64,000 bases of DNA from Pseudomonadota bacterium. Lineage in GTDB: Bacteria; Myxococcota_A; Polyangia; Polyangiales; Polyangiaceae. This document shows, one piece after another, positions 60,795 to 64,000 of this stretch. A program made the translations under genes and the position numbers. Position 1 is the first letter of the stretch; the number at the start of each line of letters is the position of its first letter. Under the pieces are notes generated by a model that worked only from the letters and a program-made list of their open reading frames with translations, had not been told where the DNA came from and did not search any database. The stretch covers positions 1 to 64,000 of the forward strand of contig JAFAER010000240.1 of the NCBI GenBank assembly GCA_023423895.1. Direction: 5' to 3'.

Positions 60795-61402
60795 CACTTC
60801 CCTCCCTTCGCGTTCGTGCGTGCCCCGGCCTTGGTCGCAGGCTTCGTCTTCTTCGAAGCCGGAGCGGGACGCGACTCGTCGTAGTCCGCAATGGGCGAAG
60901 GCTCGATGAGATCGCCGCCGGCGACGCGCCAGCTCCCGTGCTCGAACTTCCAGATCAGATCCATGTCGCTGCCGTCCTTCGTGTTGACGGCGAGCCGCAC
61001 CGACTTGCCGTCCGCGATCCACGACACGTCGCCGAACGAGACCTCCGCGTCCTCGGACTCCGAGATGACGTGACGATTGGTGACGACGAACGCCGCGGTC
61101 CCTTCGGCGCTCGTGTGGACCATGGAAAAGCCGCTGCCGAAGCCGCCGCCGGCGTGCGCCCGAAGGAAGTCGGCGTAGTCGGGATCGTCGCTGCGGGCGG
61201 CGACCTCCTCGAAGGCCGCCTTCAGACGCGCTGGCGGGCTCACGCGCACGATGGCCGTCGTCTTGCGAAGGTCCGTCTTGCCGGCCGTCCACTCTCCTGC
61301 GTCCGGGTGGGCGGCCTTCGGACCGGCGAGGCTGGCGCAACCGGTGAGCGCCAAGAGAGCGAGGACGGAACCAGCAGACGCGAATCGACGCAGCGAGATC
61401 AT
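60794..61402 (-). CDS. Lipoprotein with trypsin-like N-terminal motif
   Basis: A 202-residue lipoprotein; lipobox LLALTGC. The segment GGFGSGFSMVHTSAEGTAAF and VVTNRHVISESEDAEV looks like the start of a trypsin/HtrA-like fold with its catalytic His, but the chain ends ~95 residues later, without room for the catalytic Asp and GNSGGP Ser motif. It ends in a Lys/Ala/Pro-rich tail. It may be a non-catalytic relative. A GC-rich hairpin (GCTCTCC at 61437-61443 with GGAGAGC at 61408-61414) lies five bases upstream of the ATG. Confidence 0.78.
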   Translation of the reverse strand: MISLRRFASAGSVLALLALTGCASLAGPKAAHPDAGEWTAGKTDLRKTTAIVRVSPPARLKAAFEEVAARSDDPDYADFLRAHAGGGFGSGFSMVHTSAEGTAAFVVTNRHVISESEDAEVSFGDVSWIADGKSVRLAVNTKDGSDMDLIWKFEHGSWRVAGGDLIEPSPIADYDESRPAPASKKTKPATKAGARTNAKGGK

Positions 61403-61528
61403 CTTCGGGAGAGCTCCGGGGCCCCATCAGCGGGCCGCTCTCCTGTCGGCCCTTCGCGGCCCGGGTTGCGCGCGCCGTCGTCGATTGCTCGACTCGCGAG
61501 CGATCTCGACGACTTGGAGCGTCGGTGC

Positions 61529-62962
61529 TCAGTGCATCCGGACGTCGATCGCGTCGGTCATCGGGCCGCGGTTGCCCGCGAGATCGTATGGCCGGACGGC
61601 GTAGCGGTATTCGCCTCCCGCAACGACGCGGGTGTCTTCGTAGCGCGTCGAGAGCGCGCGGACGCTCGCGTGGTGGACGAGCGCTCCGCCGGTGCCGGCG
61701 CGCTCGCCGCGGAAGACCTGGTAGCCGTAGACGGCCTCGTTGTCCTTCGCCGCCTGCCAGCGGAGCAGGACCTTGCCGTCCTTGCATTCTGCACGCAGCT
61801 CGGCACCGGCAGCCGGCCATACCGGCGCCTCCGTGTCGTCGCTCTCGGGCGCCTGACCGAGCTTCTTCGGCCAGAGCGTGCAGTCGACGCGGCGGAAGCT
61901 CTCGTCTAGCGCCTTGCAAACGTTGCCGTAGAGGCAGCGGACCACCTTGTCCTCGCGGCCGGCCTGCCACTTCTTCGGCAGATCCGGATCGGCAAGAAGC
62001 GCGCGCGCCATCCCGACGAGATCGCCCTGCTCGCGCTCGATGACCTTCTCGGCGAGAGCGAGCGACCCGATCTTACCGACGGCGACGACGGGTGTGTCGA
62101 GGTCGGCCGTGCGGAGCGCCGCGCGCACGGCCTCCGGGATGTAGAGGTTTGCGCCGTCGGGATACGCGCTGCCCGGCATGCACCGATCGCCGGAGTAGCC
62201 GGTGTACGGGTAGAGCGGCTCGCCATCGATGACGCGTGCGTCCTCGAACTTCCCGCCGGCGGAGAGCGAGATGTAGTCGACGCCTGCGCGCGCGAGCTCG
62301 ATCGCGATCGGACCGGCATCGAGCACCGTGTAGCCGTTCCGGATGCACTCCTCTCCGAGGAACCGGACGCCGACGGGGAAGTCGTCACCAACGCGCTCGC
62401 GCACGTGGCGGACGACGCGAAGCGGAAGACGGAGTCGGTTCGCGAGCGTCCCGCCGTACGCGTCCTTGCGCGGGTTCAGCCGCGAGAGGAACGACGAGAG
62501 CGTGTACGCGTGCGCCATGTGGAGCTCGACGCCGTCGAAGCCGCACTCGCGCGCGCGCACGGCAGCTGCGCCGTACGCCTCGACGATCGCGTCGATCTCC
62601 TGGAGCGAGAGCATGTCGACGGTCTGGCGCCAGCCGGAGCGCGAGATCTTGAGGAAGTGGATGATCTGGGGGACGACCTTGCTCGGGCCGGCGTCGTGGA
62701 CCCGCGCGGAGAGATCGGCCAGCCCCGGCTTGAAGTCATCCGACGAGATGCGGAGGAGCGGCCCGCTCTTCGCGCCGTGCACCGCCATCGCCTCGACGAC
62801 GATGAGCCCGACGCCGCCCTTCGCGAAGCGCACGTAACGCGCGCGGATGTCGTCGTTGACGAGCCCATCTTCGCCCGACAGCCGCGTCACCATCGCCGGG
62901 AGCACGATGCGGTTCGGAAGCACGACGTTACGGAGCGGGAGGGGTTCGAAGAGGACGCTCAT
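61529..62962 (-). CDS. Old Yellow Enzyme-family FMN oxidoreductase with C-terminal fibronectin-like domain
   Basis: A 477-residue protein. Residues 1-~375 form an FMN-binding TIM barrel of the NADH:flavin oxidoreductase/OYE family: LPLRNVVLPNRIVLPAMVTR, FDGVELHMAHAYTLSSFLSR, RKDAYGGTLANRLRLPLRVV and GDLVGMARALLADPDLPKKW. CLYGNVC is reminiscent of the Fe-S cysteine cluster of 2-enoate reductases, but only part of it is present. The last ~90 residues (AGAELRAECKDGKVLLRWQA ... EYRYAVRPYDLAGNRGP) form a fibronectin type III-like domain, unusual for this enzyme. No signal peptide is seen. Confidence 0.88.
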   Translation of the reverse strand: MSVLFEPLPLRNVVLPNRIVLPAMVTRLSGEDGLVNDDIRARYVRFAKGGVGLIVVEAMAVHGAKSGPLLRISSDDFKPGLADLSARVHDAGPSKVVPQIIHFLKISRSGWRQTVDMLSLQEIDAIVEAYGAAAVRARECGFDGVELHMAHAYTLSSFLSRLNPRKDAYGGTLANRLRLPLRVVRHVRERVGDDFPVGVRFLGEECIRNGYTVLDAGPIAIELARAGVDYISLSAGGKFEDARVIDGEPLYPYTGYSGDRCMPGSAYPDGANLYIPEAVRAALRTADLDTPVVAVGKIGSLALAEKVIEREQGDLVGMARALLADPDLPKKWQAGREDKVVRCLYGNVCKALDESFRRVDCTLWPKKLGQAPESDDTEAPVWPAAGAELRAECKDGKVLLRWQAAKDNEAVYGYQVFRGERAGTGGALVHHASVRALSTRYEDTRVVAGGEYRYAVRPYDLAGNRGPMTDAIDVRMH

Positions 62963-62970
62963 GACGCGGA

Positions 62971-63001
62971 AGGCGGCAGACGTTAGCACGCGGAGCCGCC
63001 T
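62971..63001. promoter_or_regulatory. Inverted repeat in the OYE/NfeD divergent promoter
   Basis: AGGCGGC (62971-62977) and GCCGCCT (62995-63001) are perfect inverted repeats separated by 17 bp, lying 9 bp upstream of the OYE start. Could be an operator or a leader hairpin. Confidence 0.3.
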
Positions 63002-63090
63002 GGGGCAGACGCGCGGGACGGCCGAGCTCGCTCGCGCGTCATGAGCATCGCGCACTCGGACGGAACGGTTTTCGCACCTCCGATCGCGTC

Positions 63091-64000
63091 GTGGGATGGC
63101 TTCGCTGGCTCGCTGCCGTGGCTCTTCTGGTCGCGGCGCTCGCGCCTCGCTCGGCGCGCTCGGATGAGCATGCGTCGCCGGAGGTGTGGGTGCTCTCCGC
63201 GCGCGGCGCCGTCGATCCCGTGATGGCGCGCTACATCGAGCGCGAGATCGGACGCGCGGAGGCGGACGATGCGAAGGCCGTCGTCGTCGAGCTCGACACG
63301 CCGGGAGGGCTCGACGCGTCGATGCGTGAGATCGTCCAGACGCTCCTCGACGCCGAGGTGCCGGTCGCGGTTCATGTCGCGCCCGCAGGAGCACGCGCGG
63401 CGTCGGCGGGGATGTTCGTCACGCTCGCGGCCAGCGTCGCCGCGATGGCGCCCGGCACGGCGATCGGCGCAGCGCATCCGGTGATGGCGGTCGGCGGACG
63501 CGACGTCGATCCCACGATCGAGGCAAAGGCGGTCAACGACGCCGCCGCGCTCGCGCGGGCGATCGCCACGCTCCGGCATCGGAACACCGACTGGCCCGAG
63601 CGTGCGGTGCGGGAGAGCGTGTCGCTCACGAGCGACGAAGCGCTTCGGGCAGGCGTGATCGACCTCGTGGCGGTCGACCTCGGCGATCTGCTCCGGCAGC
63701 TCGACGGTCGCACGGTGGCGACCGCCTCCGGCGACCGGACCATGCACACGGCCGGGACCGTCGCGGTCGAGCGTCCGATGCCCGTCAACGAGAGGCTCGT
63801 CCAGATCGTCAGCGATCCGAACGTGGCCTATCTGCTGTTCCTGGTGGGGCTCCTCGGTATCGCCGCGGAGCTCTATCACCCGGGGACGTTCATCCCCGGC
63901 ACCATCGGCGCGATCGCCCTCGTCCTCGCGCTCGTCGCCTTCGGGAATCTGCCGATCAGCTGGGCCGGCGTCGTGCTCATCCTCCTCGCGATCGGCCTCT
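63091..64000 (+). CDS. NfeD-type membrane serine protease (ClpP-like), cut by window edge
   Basis: Starts with a GTG at 63091; 303 codons are visible before the window ends. A signal sequence (WLRWLAAVALLVAALAPRSA) precedes a ClpP/crotonase-like protease domain: VVVELDTPGGLDASMREIVQ, HVAPAGARAASAGMFVTLA with the predicted nucleophile Ser, and KAVNDAAALARAIATLRHRN with the predicted catalytic Lys. Membrane helices follow (AYLLFLVGLLGIAAELYHPG, GAIALVLALVAFGNLP). These proteases act on membrane proteins, often with a stomatin partner, which would lie outside the window. The C-terminal OB-fold, if present, is off the edge. Confidence 0.88.
   Translation, partial: MGWLRWLAAVALLVAALAPRSARSDEHASPEVWVLSARGAVDPVMARYIEREIGRAEADDAKAVVVELDTPGGLDASMREIVQTLLDAEVPVAVHVAPAGARAASAGMFVTLAASVAAMAPGTAIGAAHPVMAVGGRDVDPTIEAKAVNDAAALARAIATLRHRNTDWPERAVRESVSLTSDEALRAGVIDLVAVDLGDLLRQLDGRTVATASGDRTMHTAGTVAVERPMPVNERLVQIVSDPNVAYLLFLVGLLGIAAELYHPGTFIPGTIGAIALVLALVAFGNLPISWAGVVLILLAIGL

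Overview
The window looks like chromosomal DNA of a high-GC, large-genome member of the Myxococcota, most likely Polyangiales-like. That is inferred from strong G/C third-position bias, hybrid sensor kinases, Ser/Thr protein kinases, a very long kelch protein ending in a MYXO-CTERM-like tail, lipoproteins with NCGxCGxxC and DGIKNGDETDVDCGG repeats, an IgGFc-binding-type lipoprotein and remnants of an HNH endonuclease family. No rRNA, tRNA, CRISPR array, transposase, integrase or replication origin was recognised.

Layout. 1-6287: two translationally coupled sensor kinases on the minus strand (the first cut by the window edge, the second ending at its phospho-acceptor domain with no ATPase domain), ruvB, and a divergent PAS histidine kinase. 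6305-12468: smpB with a small PilZ-like partner, a NUDIX hydrolase, a predicted pseudokinase, a [2Fe-2S] protein coupled to an Smr protein, ilvE and a lipoprotein. 12488-14533: a divergent PRISE-type reductase / LysR pair with a candidate LysR box between. 14588-25065: RDD, SpoIIM, a membrane protein and a DUF4129+DUF4350 fusion chained by 4-base GTGA overlaps, later followed by MoxR ATPase and DUF58; a transmembrane Ser/Thr kinase and an FAD oxidoreductase lie between the two halves on the opposite strand. 25156-31717: a heavy-metal RND pump and adaptor, divergent from an OmpR-type two-component system, with a 22-bp palindrome between. 31758-40035: a CNNM/CBS protein, two unknown envelope proteins, the kelch/HYR giant and an FMN reductase.

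40193-49565 is the most distinctive region: a predicted outer-membrane protein, an ECF sigma factor and coupled membrane partner (probable anti-sigma), then five secreted lipoproteins in a row (IgGFc-binding type, Cys-rich repeat, and three propeller-like proteins, the last with seven RCC1-type blades). The tight spacing and overlaps suggest one operon building a cell-surface assembly under its own sigma factor. I know of no described system with exactly this composition.

49928-64000: an S1-domain protein with an in-frame 15-bp minisatellite, a PlsB-like acyltransferase, a creatininase-family hydrolase coupled to an acyl-CoA ligase, a lipoprotein with a degenerate formylglycine-generating-enzyme fold, a decayed region with two oppositely oriented fragments of one HNH endonuclease and a long hairpin, a coupled pair of envelope proteins, an Old-Yellow-Enzyme fused to a fibronectin-like domain, and the start of an NfeD-type membrane protease running off the right edge.
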